64,000 nt of DNA. Source: Amaurobius ferox. Its lineage: Eukaryota; Arthropoda; Arachnida; Araneae; Amaurobiidae. The notes beneath the pieces were generated by a model, which was given only the letters and a program-made list of their open reading frames with translations, did not search any database and had not been told where the DNA came from. Positions 48,280 to 60,322 of the stretch are shown piece after piece; the stretch's first letter is position 1; each line of letters starts with the position of its first letter. Where the stretch lies: the NCBI GenBank assembly GCA_951213105.1, contig OX578136.1, positions 69,425,230 to 69,489,229 on the forward strand. The letters are read 5' to 3'. The position numbers and the translations under genes were made by a program.

Positions 48280-49575
48280 ATCTTTATATACTAATTGCCA
48301 AGTGTCCGTCTGTCTGTCTGTCTGTCCGTCTGTCTGTCACGCTTTTTTTAGGCACTTCCCGAATAGATAGAGACTTGCAATTTGGTACACAGCTCGGTCG
48401 TTCGATAAAACCCCCTGGAAAAATCGAATTTTTCGAAAACGTTCTATAGAGGGGGTGCCCCACACCAAAACGTTCGAAAAGTGAAATGATGGGAATGCAT
48501 GCTTTGCGATGAGATAGAGACTTCAAATTTGGAATATGAGTAAATCGTTTGAAGAGGAGAAAGTGTGCAATTTTAGATTTCCAATATTTTCTACTTAAGG
48601 GGGTGCCGCACACCAAAACGTTCGAAAAGTGAAATGATAGGAAAGCATGCTTTGCGATGAGATAGAGACTTCAAATTTGGAATATGAGTAAACCGTTTGA
48701 AGAGGAGAAAGTGTGCAATTTTAGATTTCCAATATTTTCTACTTAAGGGGGTGCCGCACACTAAAACGTTCGAAAAGTGAAATGATAGGAAAGATGCTTT
48801 GCGATGAGATAGAGACTTCAAATTTGGTGTATGGGTAAATCGTTTGAAAAGGAGAAATAGTGCAATTTCAGATTTCCAATATTTTCTACTTAAGGTAGTG
48901 CCGCACACCAAAATGTTCGATTTACAGAATAAATGAGAAAACGCCACTTTAAAATTTAATAGAGGTTTGAAATTTGGTATTTGGTCCAAACATTTGACGT
49001 AAAGACGCAAGACGAATATAGTTTTTCAAAAATGTTCGTTTATGGGGTGCTCCAGAGTAAAACGTTCGAAAAGTGAATTGACAAAAAACTATGCTTCGGA
49101 ATGAGATAGAAATATCAAATTTGGTGTAAGGGTAGATAGTTTGAAAGGAAGAAAGTGTGAAATTTCAGATTTCGAATATTTGCTACTTTAAGGGGTGCGC
49201 ACACTAATATGTTCGATTCCCTAATAAATGAGGCACACTTCCTTTTAAATGTGATAGAGGCTTGATATTTGGTATATGGGCCAATCATCTGATAAAACAC
49301 ACAAGACAAACAGAGTTTTTCAAAAATTTTCATTTATGAATGTGCTTCACAGAAAAAAGTTCCAAAGGAGAAATAATAATATATGGGTGCCTCGGGATAA
49401 GATAGACTTTAATGTGGTGTACGGGTAGATAATTCGAAAGGAACAAATGTGGAAATTTAGTTTCCCAATATTTTCTTCTTTAGGGAGTTTTGCACACCAA
49501 AATATTCGATTTGTCGAATAAATGTGAAACGCGAATTATTAAAAAATTTACATTATTCAGGGGTTGTTTATTATG
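48280..49575. repeat. Family H: CTGT-headed element built of a 148-bp tandem unit
   Basis: After a GTCTGTCTGTC tract (48305-48335), a unit starting GGGGGTGCCGCACACC recurs at 48451, 48599, 48747 and 48894 (period 148, 148, 147). Degenerate units follow to about 49550. Each unit holds GTTCGAAAAGTGAAATGAT and GAGACTTCAAATTTGG, the latter like part of P1. The minus-strand frames here are translations of the repeat and not genes. Confidence 0.85.
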
Positions 49576-50221
49576 AGACCGTTGATTTTCAACGGGTATT
49601 CGGCTAGTATTATCTAATTGCCTTGTAGGTAATTGTGATACAAGGTCGGTTTTCGTACTTAACATAGAAACAGATTATGGCATCTGGCATCTCCTCAGAT
49701 AAGATATATAAAAAGTTACTTTGTTCTCTTTTGTGCACATTATTTGACGTAACTGATCAGCCTACTACGTCTCATTTGGGATCCGTAGTTGTACTTTTGT
49801 ATCACATACAAAATCACCTATCCATAACGCGATTGTTAGATTCGACGAATCTTTTCACAACCATATCGCCATAATGCACTAACTGCCAGGAATTAGAATT
49901 TTCTCCAACTATATCGCCATAATACATTTACTGCAAGGAATCGAATACAAAATTGGAATTCTTTATCCTAAAAATATTTAAATATAAGTAATACTTATTT
50001 CCAGATAAATTTTCGGATACTACGTCAAAATAAGTCATCTTTGTGTATTCAAATATGGTATGATTTTATACTTACTGAATATGTGCACAAATAAATTAAA
50101 TATTGTACTGAATAAATTAAATATTGTTACTGAAAAATGCACAAATAAATTAAATATTGTAATATTTTGAATTATTTTTTCTTTCGAAAAAAGAATGTTT
50201 GCGACTGAGTGAATTTTTATT

Positions 50222-50924
50222 ACTTTCCCTGCAATGCCTGGTACTGTATAGGGAAAGGATTGGAATCATGTCGAAAATCGCAACTCGAGTTTTCGACGGA
50301 GCTACACGTTTCAAGACATCTAGAATACGAAAAAACCATTTCAGCGTGACGTCTGTGTGTGTGTCTGTCTGTTTGTCTGTACAGATTTTGTTTCTACTCT
50401 AACTAAAAAACTAATTGACCGAATTTCATAAAATTTGGTAGGTAAGTCACAAGTGGGTGAATCTGGTGCTAATTAGTTTTGGGTACGATTCGGGATAAAG
50501 AACCCGCCATTTTTGCGAAATGGTCCGAAAAAGGCTGTATCCACTCTAGCTGGAAAACTAATAGACCTAATTTCACAAAATTCGGTAGATAAGTCGCTTG
50601 TGGGTTACTCCGGGGCTGATTAGATTTTGGTGCGCTTGGAAAAAATAACCTACCTTTTTTTGCGAAATGACCGGCAAAAATTGTCAAAATTTAAAGTAAA
50701 AACTTCGTATGCTCAAATATATCCATTAAATACTTACTTTAAATGTAATTTTTAATGAAGAAAATAATAAGACCAACCTCATTACACTAGGACTTGCCGT
50801 TCTGGAGATATTTTAGTTTTTTCGTATTTTCTCTACTTGAATTAAAAGTGAATTAAATTTAATTAAAATAAAGAGATCGTGGAATATAAGTCTGCAGGGA
50901 AAGTCATGTGCTGCCCACATCAGA
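50222..50924 (+). repeat. Family B repeat B2
   Basis: Near-complete copy with two P1 copies 147 bp apart; slightly shortened before its 3' end. Confidence 0.9.
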
Positions 50925-51030
50925 TTTTTCCCTTTGTTCAGTAGAAAATCCAGTTTCAAGATCAATACTTTGTTTTTATAAAGCTTTTATAGTTTTAAAG
51001 AAATCGTTTGGTTGAATTAAGTTGAAAAAA

Positions 51031-51314
51031 TCTGATATGGGCAGAACATGACTTTCCCTGCAGACTTGTATCTACGTTATCTTTATTTTAATTAAATGTA
51101 ATTCACTTTTAATTCAATTTTTGTTTTCATTTGATAACTGAACTTATTTTCAAAGGTGGCGTAGAGAAAATACAAAAAAAACTAAAATATCTCGAGAACG
51201 GATAGTCCTTGTGTAATGGGGTGGTATTATTCTTTTCTTCGTTAAAAATTATGTATTAAACGAGCATTTAATGGATATATTTGAGCATACGTAGTTTTTA
51301 TTTTAGATTTTGCC
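51031..51314 (-). repeat. Family B fragment B3, 3' part
   Basis: Lies tail-to-tail with B2, separated by ~106 bp. It is cut at 51314, whereas its duplicate B6 continues to the 5' end. Confidence 0.85.
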
Positions 51315-51460
51315 ATTTTTTTATTTTAGATTGTTCACCCCTCTGCTTTTGAGTACAAATAACTAATGCTGAAGAAGATGACAAAATGATCAAGTAGTTA
51401 TAATACCAAGCACAACAGATATCTTTGAAGCCATTAGTATAATAAAAACATGAGAGGCAA

Positions 51461-51847
51461 AAGGTCCCTCACAGCAAAGTTCGTCACATGTGTGACAGTG
51501 ACGTTGTAGTCAAGTGACACCTGGGTCACAATGTGACATCATATTTGTGACTTCTATGCGAAATTACGTATTAGTAACTTTGTAACTTCATTGTGACTAT
51601 ATTCTGTGACGTTTCCACAATTTAATTAACATGTAACAATGTGACGACATTACAATGGCAATTACAATGTGACGTCACAAACAAGTTAATATACGACGTC
51701 ACAAACGACCATGAAATTGACCAAAATGACTTCGCTCTGTCCTCAATATGACATTGCCGAGACGTACTGCGACGACCTGTGACGTCCCAAAGTCACAGTG
51801 TGACGTAAATTTTACGTCACTGTGAAAAAAAATGCTGTGTTGGGTAT
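51461..51847. mobile_element. GTCAC/GTGAC-rich MITE-like element
   Basis: The ends GTCCCTCACAGCA and TGCTGTGTTGGG are inverted. The interior holds many GTGACGTCAC-type palindromes and TGTGAC/GTCACA half-sites. No transposase. Confidence 0.6.
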
Positions 51848-52257
51848 AGATCCAAAAATGTTTGCTAGTTTTAAGACGGTAGAAGATAACAAACTTTACA
51901 TAAACTCACTGATGAAATAAAATTGCTGATTTCTTTGCATAAAATTTTGTGCTTATTAACATTTTTATTGTGATCATTAATCATTTAATTACTTATTATA
52001 TTAGTCTTTATTATTTTCCAAAATAGAAAAGATGTTAAAGTTAAAGTACTATATGCAATAATAATGTCATTTATTATGTACCAGCATGTGCACAGTAACC
52101 CACGTGCATAGTACAAAGTTGGTAAGTATATAATACTTATACTATGTACCCATATTTTAAAATGCTTTATCGGTTATAACGTCACTCGATTATAACGCCA
52201 CAATTTTGACGGTCTCTTGAATGTTGTTATAACGAATTCGACTCTATAAAAATTTTC
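51848..52257. other. Unassigned sequence with GTTATAACG motifs
   Basis: GGTTATAACGTCACTCG and GTTATAACG recur near 52170-52230 in what looks like another short repeat. Otherwise nothing seen. Confidence 0.45.
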
Positions 52258-52400
52258 ACTTTCCTGTAGTGAACACCATATCTCTCAGAACAATTAGCTG
52301 ATTAGGACGAAATTGGATGCGTTAATGCAAACATCCAAATTGAACGAATCTTTCGATTTTGTAAATCTGCAGCGAAAGTACGCCATTGGACATGATTAGA
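52258..52400 (+). repeat. 143-bp mini-relative of families A/B (N)
   Basis: It starts ACTTTCCTGTAG, carries a P1-like string at about 52276-52315 (GATTAGGACGAAATTGG), and ends CTGCAGCGAAAGTACG then GACATGATTAGA followed by T's. Start and end match families A and B, and almost nothing but the ends and P1 remains. Confidence 0.6.
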
Positions 52401-52976
52401 TTTTTACAAAGCAATTACGTAAATCTGAAATTTTCTGAAATGAATACACAGCGCGCGCTTAAATAGATCTTCAATGAATAATGCATGAAGGTCATTTCCA
52501 TAAAATTTTAAACTGCGATATAAAATATAAAAGAGTTTCTGGTATTTCTGGTGTGTGTAATTTTCGAATATCCCGAAGATATAGTTCTTTATTGTTTTGA
52601 ATTTTATTCCGAAATGAAATCATTTATCAGGGGAATTTAAGAGTGAAAGCGAAAATGTAAATTACACTTATTGAGATGATATATGTCTGCATATTTTGAG
52701 GAAAGCTAAAATTCATTGAAAGGGATCTGTTTTCAAAATTCTGGAATGCATTCAGGATGCTGAATTCTGATTGCCAGAATCGGAGATGCTTATGTGTAAG
52801 TTTAGATTACTAACTGCGCTGATCAGATGTTTTTCTCTTGCTGTAAATGTTAATTTAATTTATTATTATCACAATATTATTATTTACTAATGCATCGAAT
52901 AATTCAACTGTTTTGATACATAATTTAAAGTGTTTAACTTAGTTTTCCACCAAGATTTGGAAAGCGTCATTTTCAA
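52401..52976. other. Unassigned sequence
   Basis: No feature seen. Confidence 0.45.
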
Positions 52977-53063
52977 AAATGCACAAATAAATTAAATATT
53001 GTAATATTTTGAATTATTTTTTCTTTCGAAAAAAGAATGTTTGCGACTGAGTGAATTTTTATT

Positions 53064-53660
53064 ACTTTCCCTGCAATGCCTGGTACTGTATAGGGAAAGG
53101 ATTGGAATCACGTCGAAAATCGCAACTCGAGTTTTCGACGGAGCTACACGTTTCAAGACTTCTAGAATACGAAAAAACCATTTCAGCGTGACGTCTGTGT
53201 GTGTGTCTGTCTGTGTGTCTGTGTGTCTGTCTGTTTGTCTGTACAGATTTTGTTTCTACTCTAACTAAAAAACTAATTGACCGAATTTCATAAAATTTGG
53301 TAGGTAAGTCACAAGTGGGTGAATCTGGTGCTAATTAGTTTTGGGTACGATTCGGGATAAAGAACCCGCCATTTTTGCGAAATGGTCCGAAAAAGGCTGC
53401 ATCCACTCTAGCTGGAAAACTAATAGACCTAATTTCACAAAATTCGGTAGATAAGTCGCTTGTGGGTTACTCCGGTGCTGATTAGATTTTAGTGCACTTG
53501 GAAAAAATAACCTACCTTTTTTTGCGAAATGACCGGCAAAAATTGTCAAAATTTAAAGTAAAAACTTCGTATGCTCAAATATATCCATTAAATACTTACT
53601 TTAAATGTAATTTTTAATGAAGAAAAGAATAAGACCAACCTCATTACACTAGGACTTGCC
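53064..53660 (+). repeat. Family B fragment B4, 5' part
   Basis: Together with 52977-53063 it repeats 50150-50795. It stops in the middle of the element at the duplication junction GCC (53658-53660). Confidence 0.9.
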
Positions 53661-55691
53661 AATCATCTGATAAAACACACAAGACAAACAGAGTTTTTCA
53701 AAAATTTTCATTTATGAATGTGCTTCACAGAAAAAAGTTCCAAAGGAGAAATAATAATATATGGGTGCCTCGGGATAAGATAGACTTTAATGTGGTGTAC
53801 GGGTAGATAATTCGAAAGGAACAAATGTGGAAATTTAGTTTCCCAATATTTTCTTCTTTAGGGAGTTTTGCACACCAAAATATTCGATTTGTCGAATAAA
53901 TGTGAAACGCGAATTATTAAAAAATTTACATTATTCAGGGGTTGTTTATTATGAGACCGTTGATTTTCAACGGGTATTCGGCTAGTATTATCTAATTGCC
54001 TTGTAGGTAATTGTGATACAAGGTCGGTTTTCGTACTTAACATAGAAACAGATTATGGCATCTGGCATCTCCTCAGATAAGATATATAAAAAGTTACTTT
54101 GTTCTCTTTTGTGCACATTATTTGACGTAACTGATCAGCCTACTACGTCTCATTTGGGATCCGTAGTTGTACTTTTGTATCACATACAAAATCACCTATC
54201 TATAACGCGATTGTTAGATTCGACGAATCTTTTCACAACCATATCGCCATAATGCACTAACTGCCAGGAATTAGAATTTTCTCCAACTATATCGCCATAA
54301 TACATTTACTGCAAGGAATCGAATACAAAATTGGAATTCTTTATCCTAAAAATATTTAAATATAAGTAATACTTATTTCCAGATAAATTTTCGGATACTA
54401 CGTCAAAATAAGTCATCTTTGTGTATTCAAATATGGTATGATTTTATACTTACTGAATATGTGCACAAATAAATTAAATATTGTACTGAATAAATTAAAT
54501 ATTGTTACTGAAAAATGCACAAATAAATTAAATATTGTAATATTTTGAATTATTTTTTCTTTCGAAAAAAGAATGTTTGCGACTGAGTGAATTTTTATTA
54601 CTTTCCCTGCAATGCCTGGTACTGTATAGGGAAAGGATTGGAATCATGTCGAAAATCGCAACTCGAGTTTTCGACGGAGCTACACGTTTCAAGACATCTA
54701 GAATACGAAAAAACCATTTCAGCGTGACGTCTGTGTGTGTGTCTGTCTGTTTGTCTGTACAGATTTTGTTTCTACTCTAACTAAAAAACTAATTGACCGA
54801 ATTTCATAAAATTTGGTAGGTAAGTCACAAGTGGGTGAATCTGGTGCTAATTAGTTTTGGGTACGATTCGGGATAAAGAACCCGTCATTTTTGCGAAATG
54901 GTCCGAAAAAGGCTGTATCCACTCTAGCTGGAAAACTAGTAGACCTAATTTCACAAAATTCGGTAGATAAGTCGCTTGTGGGTTACTCCGGTGCTGATTA
55001 GATTTTGGTGCGCTTGGAAAAAATAACCTACCTTTTTTTGCGAAATGACCGGCAAAAATTGTCAAAATTTAAAGTAAAACTTCGTATGCTCAAATATATC
55101 CATTAAATACTTACTTTAAATGTAATTTTTAATGAAGAAAAGAATAAGACCAACCTCATTACACTAGGACTTGCCGTTCTGGAGATATTTTAGTTTTTTC
55201 GTATTTTCTCTACTTGAATTAAAAGTGAATTAAATTTAATTAAAATAAAGAGATCGTGGAATATAAGTCTGCAGTGAAAGTCATGTGCTGCCCACATCAG
55301 ATTTTTCCCTTTGTTCAGTAGAAAATCCAGTTTCAAGATCAATACTTTGTTTTTATAAAGCTTTTATAGTTTTAAAGAAATCGTTTGGTTGAATTAAGTT
55401 GAAAAAATCTGATATGGGCAGAACATGACATTCCCTGCAGACTTGTATCTACGTTATCTTTATTTTAATTAAATGTAATTCACTTTTAATTCAATTTTTG
55501 TTTTCATTTGATAACTGAACTTATTTTCAAAGGTGGCGTAGAGAAAATACAAAAAAAACTGAAATATCTCGACAACGGATAGTCCTTGTGTAATGGGGTG
55601 GTATTATTCTTTTCTTCGTTAAAAATTATGTATTAAACGAGCATTTAATGGATATATTTGAGCATACGTAGTTTTTATTTTAGATTTTGCC
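53658..55691 (+). repeat. Segmental duplication, right copy
   Basis: The duplicate of 49280-51314. It contains B5 and the start of B6. Confidence 0.9.
54600..55301 (+). repeat. Family B repeat B5
   Basis: The duplicate of B2, with the same internal shortening. Confidence 0.9.
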
Positions 55692-56210
55692 GATTTTTGC
55701 TGCCCATTTTGCAAAAAAAGGCAGGTAATGTTTTTTCCGAATCTTATCAAAATCTAATCAGAACCAGGATGAACCACAAGCGACTTATCTACAGAATTTT
55801 GTGAAATTCGGTCCATTAGTTTTTCAGTTAGAGCGGCTACAAGCTTTTGGGGGACATTTCGCAGGAAACTGCGGGTTCTTTTATCACGAATCGTACCCAA
55901 CACTAATCAGCACCAGATTCACCCACACGTGACTTATATATCAAATTTTATGAAATTCGGTGAATAAATTTTTTAGTTGAAGTGGATACAAAATCTGCAC
56001 AGACAGACAGGCAGACACACAGACTGACACACAGACAAACACACAGACCAACACACAGACACACAAATACACTCACAGACGTCACTCTAAAAATAGTTTT
56101 TTTGTATTCTAGAGGAATCGAAACATGTAGAACCGTCAAAAACTCGAGTTGCGATTTTCGGCATGATTCGAATACTTTCCCTCTACATTACCATGTATTG
56201 CAGGGAAAGT
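55408..56210 (-). repeat. Family B repeat B6, full copy
   Basis: Tail-to-tail with B5. The 5' hairpin is at 56175-56210 and a CA-rich tract (TG on its own strand) spans about 56000-56080. Confidence 0.9.
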
Positions 56211-56213
56211 AAA

Positions 56214-56330
56214 AATCTGGTGTGGGCAGCACATGACTTTCCCTGCAGACTTATATCCACGTTCTCTTTTATTTTAGTTAAATTTAATTCAATTTTAATT
56301 CAATTTTCGTTCTCATTTGGTAACTGTTCC
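56214..56330 (-). repeat. Family B fragment B7, 3' end only
   Basis: The last ~115 bp of B, immediately beside the 5' end of B6. Confidence 0.85.
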
Positions 56331-56334
56331 TATT

Positions 56335-56510
56335 ACTTTCCTTATATACATAATGTATAAGGAATAGTGACAGGGTCGAAAATTCTAATTCGAGTTTTCG
56401 ACGGGAGAGCACTTTTCAAGCATCCCTGATCACAAATCAAACCTTTTTGAAGTGATGTCTGTGTTTGTGTGTGTGTGTGTGTGTGTGTCAGTGAGTCTGT
56501 GGAGACGATG
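56335..56510 (+). repeat. Family A fragment A5, 5' end only
   Basis: Hairpin, GTTTTCGACGG and TG tract are present; the copy stops just as P1 begins. 56511-56977 is unassigned AT-rich sequence. Confidence 0.85.
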
Positions 56511-56977
56511 ATCACATCATATTTTTTGTAAATTATGAAAAGCTCTTAATTATTAATTATTTAATAAAACAAGAATATCAAGTATTTCTCTTTATTATTA
56601 AATATTTAATAAAATAAGAATATATCTCATTATTTCGAAATAATTCATACATATACATTCTTAAATAAATAATGTGTAGCATTACAGCATACCCTTTTGT
56701 TCTCTGTATTGATCAATATTAACCACTTTAAAGATAACTTTAAATGTGTTACCTTTTCTCCAATGGAAATATGTGGGTATGCAACTTCTTGAGCACCACT
56801 ACAAAATCTTATGATTATGTAAATAAGTAAATATTACATTTTAAAATAATTTTTATGAGTCATAGTTTACGAGTAGATCCAAAACAACTAAACATTTATC
56901 CACCAAACGGGAAGTAATTATTTTTGTTATTGACAAGGAGTGGTAATATAAAATTCATTTCATAAAATAAGTTTTTG

Positions 56978-58012
56978 CTTTCCTTATATACATAATGTAT
57001 AAGGAAAGTATTGTGACGGGGTCGAAATTTCGAATTCGAGTTTTCAACGGGAGAGCACGTTTCAAGCATCCCTAATCACGAATCAAACATTTTTGAAGTG
57101 AGGTCTGTGTGTGTGTGTGTGTGTGTGTCAGTGAGTCTGTGGAGACGATAACTGACGAACGAATGGACCGATTCGAACGAAATTTGGTACAAAAATCACA
57201 ATCCGTAAACACTGGAAGCCTATTGTTTTTATACGCAATCGAATGATCAGAAGCCCCTAAATTTTCGAGTGAAATTTTGAAAAAATCGTCAAAAAATCAA
57301 AGCCGCTAATAAAGTTACGCAAATAGACATTTTTTATGTAATTTTTCATAAGAAAACGATTGGCATAAATTTTAGAACGCTAACATGAACCGTTCTCGAG
57401 ATATTGAACATTTTTCAAAAAAATTATCAAAAACTCATATAAAATAAAAAAAAAATATTTCCTATTGAGAAACATGTTCACTTTTCATATGTAATACCAT
57501 GCGATAAATTAGATGACATCTTTCTCGTGTATCTAGCTTATTCTATTCATGAAAAAATATACTTTGAGTAATACTTCTGTATTTGAACGCCAATAGTCTT
57601 TTATCTGCTGTAAGAATAACTTATTTCTTCGTCCATACCGCTTGGAGAGATTTTGGAGATGAATTTCGTGGAATGTCGCCAACTTTGCGACTTTTTTAAA
57701 TGTTGCTAAATTAACGAAAAACTCGCCAAATGGATAAAAATGACGCTAAATCAATGACGACTCAATGATGATGACGACATGGAAAATGACGACTCATTGA
57801 CGAAAATTCAATATCTTGGATAGAATACAAAAAACTACTATAAAAATAATCTATTTTTTTACAGTAAAAGTAGTAAGTTCATTGCATTATATAAGGAAAG
57901 CTATGTGCTAACATGAACCGTTCTCGAGATATTGTACACCAGAGTTTTTTTACTGTAAATGTAGTTAATTCATTGCATTATATAACGAAAGTCATGTGTT
58001 GCCCACATCAGA
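56978..58012 (+). repeat. Family A repeat A6 with a 3' rearrangement
   Basis: Full-length up to about 57905. A fragment of the A interior (AACATGAACCGTTCTCGAG) is then joined on, and the 3' end is repeated. Confidence 0.85.
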
Positions 58013-58017
58013 TTTTC

Positions 58018-58880
58018 ACTTTTCTTATATACATAATGTATAAGGAAAGTGACGGGGTCGAAATTTCGAATTCGAGTTTTCGGCGGGAGAGCACGTTTCA
58101 AACACCCCTGATCACGAATCAAACATTTTGAAGTGATGCCTGTGTGTGTGTGTGTGTGAAATTATGTGTGTGTGTGTGTGTGTCAGTGAGTCCTTGGAGA
58201 CGATAACTGACGAAGGAATGGACCGGTTCGAATGAAATTTGATACAAAAATCAAAATCCGTAAACACTGGAAACATATTGTTTTTATACCCAATCGAATG
58301 TTCAGAAACTCCCTAAATTTTCGAGAGGAATTTGGAAAAAATCGTCAAAAAATCAAAACCGTTCATAATGTTACGCAAATAGATATTTCTTATGTAATTT
58401 TTCATTAGAAAACGATTGACATAAATTTTAGAACGCTAACATGAACCGTTCTCGAGATATTGTACATTTTTCAAAAAAATTATCAAAAAGTTATATAAAA
58501 TAAAAAAAAATATTTCCTATTGAGAAACATGTCCACTTTTCATATGTAATACCATGCGATAAATTTGGGGACATCATTTTCGTGGACCTATTTCGTTCCA
58601 TTCATGAAAAAAGATACTTTGAGTAATACATTTGTATTTGAACGCCATTAGTCATTTATCTGCTGTAAGAATAATTTATTTCTCCGTCCATAACGCTTGA
58701 CGAGGTTTTGGCGACGAATTTTGCGGAATGTGGCCAACAAGGCGATATTTTTAATTATTGCCAAATTAACAAAAATCTCGCCAAATTGATAAAAATGACG
58801 CTAAATCAATGAAAATGATGACTAATTGAAGAAAATTCAATATCTTGGAAATACTATAAGTATCTACTATAAGAATAACC
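58018..58880 (+). repeat. Family A repeat A7
   Basis: Starts five bases after A6 ends and lacks the last ~90 bp of its 3' end. Confidence 0.85.
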
Positions 58881-59617
58881 GAACAGATGAACGAATGGAC
58901 CAATTCGAACGAAATTTGGTACAAAAATCACAATCCGTAAACACTGGAAGCCTATTGTTTTTAAACGTAATCGAATGTTCAGAACTCCCCTAAATTTTCG
59001 AGTGAAATTTTGAAAAAATCGTCAAAAAATTAAAACCGCTAATAAAGACATTTCTTATGTAATTTCTCATTAGAAAACGATTAACATAAATTTTAGAACG
59101 CTAACCTGAACCGTTCTCGAGATATTGCCCATTTTTGAAAAAAAAATCAAAAAGTCATTTAAAATAAAAAAAAATATATTTCCTATTGAGAAACAAGTTC
59201 ACTTTTCATATGTAATACCATGCGATAAATTTGGTGACATCAATCTCGTGGATCTATCTCGTTCCATTCATGAGAAAAGATACTTCGATTAATACTTTTG
59301 TATTTGAACGCCAATAATCATTTTTCTGCTATAAGAATAACTTATTTCTCCGTCAGTAAAGCTTGGCGATATTTTGGCGACAAATTTGGCGAAATGTCGC
59401 CAACTTGGCGACTTTTTGAAATGTTGTCAAATTAACGAAAATCTTGCCAAATGGATTAAAATGACGCTAAATCAATGAAAATAACGATTAATTGTCGAAA
59501 ATTCAATATCTTCGAAAGAATATAAGTATCTACTATAAGAAAAACCTATTTTTTTTAATGTAAAAGTGGTAAATTCATTGCATTATATAAGGAAAGTCAT
59601 GTGTTGTCCACATTAGA
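58881..59617 (+). repeat. Family A repeat A8, 5'-truncated
   Basis: Begins inside P1 (GATGAACGAATGGACC) directly after A7 and continues to a normal 3' end. Confidence 0.85.
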
Positions 59618-59624
59618 TTTTTTT

Positions 59625-59688
59625 TTAACTGTAAAGGTAGTAAATTCATTGCATTATATAAAGAAAGTCATGTGTTGCCCACATCAGA
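59625..59688 (+). repeat. Family A fragment A9, last 64 bp
   Basis: A second copy of the A 3' end right after A8; it abuts an antisense B copy. Confidence 0.8.
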
Positions 59689-59693
59689 TTTTT

Positions 59694-60322
59694 GTCAAAG
59701 GTGGGGTAGAGAAAATACGATAAAACTAAAATATATCGAGAACGGCTAGTCCTAGTGTAATGGGGTTGATCTTATTCTTTTCTTCGTTAAAACTTACGTA
59801 TAAAACGGGCATTTAATGGATATATTTGAGCATATGTAGTTTTTATTTTAGATTTTGATGATTGTTGCGGGCCATTTTGCCAAAAAAAGCAGGTTATTTC
59901 TTCCGAATCGTACCAAATTCTAATCAGCTCTAGGGTGACCCACAAGCGACTTATCTACCGAATTTTGTGAAATTCAGTCTATTAGTGTTTCAGCAAGAGT
60001 GGATTCAATGTTTTGCGGGCCTTCCGCAAAAAAGGCAGGTTCTTTTATCCCGAATTGTACCCAAAACTAATCAGCACCAGATTCTCCCACAAGTGACTTA
60101 CCTGCCAAATTTTATGAAATTCGGTCCATTAGTTCTTGAGTTAGAGTGGATACAATATCTGCACAGACAGACACATAGACACACACACAGACGTCACGCT
60201 AAAAATATTTTTTTCGTATTCTAGAGGTCTCGAAACGTGTAGATCCGTCGAAAATTTGAGTTGCAATTTTCGGCACAATTCCAATACTTTCCCTATACAT
60301 TACCATGTATTGCAAGGAAAGT
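59694..60322 (-). repeat. Family B repeat B8, lacking its 3' end
   Basis: Antisense B whose last ~130 bp are missing and replaced by A9. P1 copies are 147 bp apart, and the 5' hairpin ends at 60322. Confidence 0.85.

Larger units (their letters stand above)
49280..51314 (+). repeat. Segmental duplication, left copy
   Basis: Matches 53658-55691 almost base for base at an offset of 4378 (4377 after a one-base indel near 50697). I noticed about ten substitutions in ~2 kb. It contains the last H units, unique sequence, B2 and part of B3. Confidence 0.9.

Noticed and set aside
48284..49010. 110- and 139-codon minus frames with a repeated peptide
   Set aside because: They translate the 148-bp tandem unit; a 148-bp period shifts frame at each unit, so no protein selection is implied.
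51461..51847. CRISPR array or phage-like repeat cluster
   Set aside because: The motifs are short palindromes without regular spacers, in a eukaryotic repeat setting.
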